From Alphaproteobacteria bacterium (GTDB taxonomy: Bacteria; Pseudomonadota; Alphaproteobacteria; Puniceispirillales; Puniceispirillaceae): DNA of 8,572 nt. Positions 6,252 to 8,572 of the stretch are shown piece by piece. Position numbers and translations under genes: made by a program. Where the stretch lies: NCBI GenBank assembly GCA_009936885.1, contig JAACDT010000248.1, positions 1-8,572 of the forward strand. Direction: 5' to 3'. The notes beneath the pieces are model-generated. The model saw nothing but the letters and a program-made list of their open reading frames with translations. It searched no databases and was not told the DNA's origin. Numbering within the stretch: position 1 is the first letter of the stretch; every line of letters starts with the position of its first letter.

Positions 6252-8572
6252 ATGCCTTACACTGAAGAACAGAAGATCACACCCTCATTGCTTCAAAGAC
6301 AAGAGCTTGTTTACAACAGCAAAATTACGACGACCATTGCAGGCGAGCATATACAACAGACTGGCATCAAATCAGACGAAAAAAAGCTTTCTGCTATTTT
6401 ATCAACCTGTCCCCACCTTCTTCAGCTAAGCCAGTTCTATGCCACTTTTTATTTGCCTCATATATTAAATTCAAACTGGGAATTTGCTCTCGACCATATA
6501 ACAGAGGAATTTAAGGCCAGCCTTCATAATACAAGCGATGAGCAACAGGTTTTGCGTGCCATTAGAATGTATAAAAACCAAAGCCATTATGTGATTTCAA
6601 TGAGTGAGCTGCTTGGCCTTATGAGTATTGAAAAGAGTTGCAAATCTCTTAGTTTAGTCGCAGAACACGCTATCAAGCAAACAGCATCTTATTTGCTACG
6701 CCAAATGGGCATTCAATCGATGCAGAGATGCGGCTGGACTATTTTAGCCATGGGAAAGCTTGGCGCAGAAGAGTTAAATTATTCTTCAGATCTTGATCTG
6801 ATTTTTCTTCACTCACCTAGTGCGATACATGGTGACAAGCAATTTATAGAGCTTAGCCAACGTCTAATATATATGCTTTCAAAAAAAACTAAAGATGGCA
6901 ATGGCTGGCGCATTGATATGCGGCTTCGCCCTAATCCAAGCGCAACGGCGATAAGTTTAGATATAAACACCGCTATTATTTATTATGAGAGTATCGCAAG
7001 AACATGGGAGCGAGCCGCTTTTGTAAGGTCAAGACCAATTGCGGGTGATACTCAACTCGGAACAGATTTCTTATCAAAAATAGAGCCCTTTATTTGGCGA
7101 AGTACGCTTGATTATAGCGTTATTGAAGATTTGCAAAATTGGCTTAGGCATGTGCCAATACTAAAAGACTATCTGGGTTATGATGTGAAGCTTGGCGCAT
7201 TTGGCATTCGCCATGTTGAGTTAATAACCCATATCCTTCAATTATTGGGGGGCGGACGCAATTTTGAGCTTCGAAGCAATAATACTTCAAAGGCCCTAAT
7301 TGCGCTCGAAAAATCTGGCTGGTTAGCTACTGGCAAGTCAGATGCATTAATTGGCTGTTATTATGCTTGGCGCAGAATAGAACACAGGCTTCAATATCAA
7401 AGAGATTCCCACACCCATAAACTGCCAAAATCTGAGGATGCGTTTGAAGCATTTGCATATCTGATGGGGTATGAAAATAATAGTAGTTTTAGAATAGCGT
7501 TAGATGACTTATTGGAATTCACTAAGAATTCAGCCGCTCATCCTATATTAAATGAAATGGTCTCAAGGCACGCTAGTGGAAGCGCCCCCTCTGTCACATT
7601 GCCTCAGCAACCTGAATTAGTTCAAGAATGGATAGCTCAGCTTGGTTTTGATAATGAAAAAACGATACAAGATACTATACAAGCTTGGCTAAGCGGCTCT
7701 ATTGCAGCACCTTCAAGCGAGCGAGCCACGTCCTATATTGCAAGATTACTTCCCAAAATGTTACCTGAAATTGCAAAATCAGACTATCCTAATGCCGCTT
7801 TTGCCGCTTTTCAGGATATTATATCTAGCCTGCCAGCTGGTGTGCAAATTTTTGCACTGCTTGAGAACAACCCATCTCTTGTGGGTCTATTGTCGAACAT
7901 TCTTGTAAAAGCGCCTCGCCTAACAGAAACACTTCGATATAACAGCTATCTTTTGGATGATTTGCTAGAAAATGAGTTTTTCAGCCAGCTTCCAGATAAA
8001 ATGACACTCACTAAGATACTTGAAGATGAATTAGCGGATGTCTCATTAGAACAGGCATTAGATACCATACGAAAACGCAATAAAAGCTGGAATTTTCAAG
8101 CTGATATTCATCTGCTAGAAGCGGTGACACCGCCATCGCAAATCGTGGGTTTCAGAAGTGATGTTGCAAGTGCTTGCCTCTGGCAGATAACCTATCTTGC
8201 ATCACAAGATTTTGCCCTTAGGCATGGTAATATTGACGCTAGCCTTGAGATTATAGCAGTTGGCAGATTAGCAACCAATTCTCTGACAGCGCAATCTGAT
8301 CTTGATTTAATCTTTGTTTATGATGGCCAAATGGATGACGTCTCAGATGGTGCGAAGCCACTTGGATTAAGCAGTTATTTCATCCGCCTCACACAGCTTA
8401 TTACCAGCTGGATGAGTCTTAAGACGGCACATGGAAGACTATATGAACTTGATTTGCGTTTGCGCCCTGATGGAAATGCAGGACCTCTTGCCATAAGCAG
8501 CGAGCGCTTTTCATCCTATTACGACAGCGAAGCTTGGATATGGGAATTTTTTGCCTTAAGAGATGCTCGCAC
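6252..8572 (+). CDS. glnE: Bifunctional glutamine synthetase adenylyltransferase / adenylyl-removing enzyme GlnE, 3'-truncated by the window
   Basis: A single open frame of 773 codons reaches the right edge; the family is usually about 930-1000 residues, so some 20% is missing. GlnE attaches AMP to a tyrosine of glutamine synthetase when nitrogen is plentiful and removes it by phosphorolysis when scarce, under control of PII and glutamine. N-terminal (removing) domain: GKLGAEELNYSSDLDLIF from G168 with metal-binding D180/D182, DMRLRP at 222-227, WERAAFVRSRPIAGD, KLGAFGIRHVE at 313-323, GGGRNFELR, and EHRLQYQRDSHTHKLP. C-terminal (adenylylating) domain: GRLATNSLTAQSDLDLIF from G671 with D683/D685, DLRLRPDGNAGPLA from 734, and EAWIWE at 760-765. 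Oddities: the usual GKLGG.E is GRLATNS in the second domain, and the usual GRGGIREIE is GAFGIRHVE in the first. The paired aspartates are kept, so activity remains plausible. ATG with AAGAGA 8 bases upstream. Confidence 0.93.
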   Translation, partial: MPYTEEQKITPSLLQRQELVYNSKITTTIAGEHIQQTGIKSDEKKLSAILSTCPHLLQLSQFYATFYLPHILNSNWEFALDHITEEFKASLHNTSDEQQVLRAIRMYKNQSHYVISMSELLGLMSIEKSCKSLSLVAEHAIKQTASYLLRQMGIQSMQRCGWTILAMGKLGAEELNYSSDLDLIFLHSPSAIHGDKQFIELSQRLIYMLSKKTKDGNGWRIDMRLRPNPSATAISLDINTAIIYYESIARTWERAAFVRSRPIAGDTQLGTDFLSKIEPFIWRSTLDYSVIEDLQNWLRHVPILKDYLGYDVKLGAFGIRHVELITHILQLLGGGRNFELRSNNTSKALIALEKSGWLATGKSDALIGCYYAWRRIEHRLQYQRDSHTHKLPKSEDAFEAFAYLMGYENNSSFRIALDDLLEFTKNSAAHPILNEMVSRHASGSAPSVTLPQQPELVQEWIAQLGFDNEKTIQDTIQAWLSGSIAAPSSERATSYIARLLPKMLPEIAKSDYPNAAFAAFQDIISSLPAGVQIFALLENNPSLVGLLSNILVKAPRLTETLRYNSYLLDDLLENEFFSQLPDKMTLTKILEDELADVSLEQALDTIRKRNKSWNFQADIHLLEAVTPPSQIVGFRSDVASACLWQITYLASQDFALRHGNIDASLEIIAVGRLATNSLTAQSDLDLIFVYDGQMDDVSDGAKPLGLSSYFIRLTQLITSWMSLKTAHGRLYELDLRLRPDGNAGPLAISSERFSSYYDSEAWIWEFFALRDAR

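Overview
The window looks like a chromosomal stretch of an AT-rich Gram-negative bacterium, most likely an alphaproteobacterium. GC is about 40% by eye, not computed. The lineage is inferred from two housekeeping genes at the edges. The RlmE N-terminus has a basic extension followed by RGRKLSSQRWLTR. The GlnE protein has an (L/M)T..SDLDLI version of its second nucleotidyltransferase motif. Both are styles I associate with Alphaproteobacteria. No tRNA, rRNA, CRISPR array, insertion sequence or phage gene was seen.

Layout, left to right. (1) Positions 1-150, minus strand: the first 50 codons of rlmE (23S rRNA 2'-O-methyltransferase), running off the left edge. (2) 276-3437, minus: a full-length RND efflux permease. 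(3) 3443-4621, minus: its periplasmic adaptor (membrane fusion protein), ending 5 bases before the permease start, so the two form an adaptor-permease operon. (4) 4622-4805: an AT-rich divergent control region with -10-like boxes on both strands and several dyads. (5) 4806-6212, plus: a 12-helix MATE exporter with a GTG start. (6) 6252-8572, plus: glnE, the bifunctional glutamine synthetase adenylyltransferase/adenylyl-removing enzyme, open at the right edge after 773 codons. It lies 39 bases after the MATE gene with no visible terminator between them.

Two unrelated classes of multidrug exporter therefore stand head to head over one short control region: a proton-driven tripartite RND pump (its outer-membrane channel is not in the window) and a single-component MATE antiporter. 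They sit between a ribosome-modification gene and a nitrogen-control gene. No regulator gene is visible, so any shared control would act in trans.

The most unusual non-coding signal is an 18-base perfect palindrome centred on GTTAAC in the first codons of the adaptor gene. Its TTGTTAACA core recurs in the first codons of the MATE gene, so the control region is bracketed by similar sites. I found no clear evidence of a wholly new biological system; the genes belong to known families. The points worth a second look are the bracketing palindromes, the altered motif residues of GlnE, and the MATE-glnE linkage.
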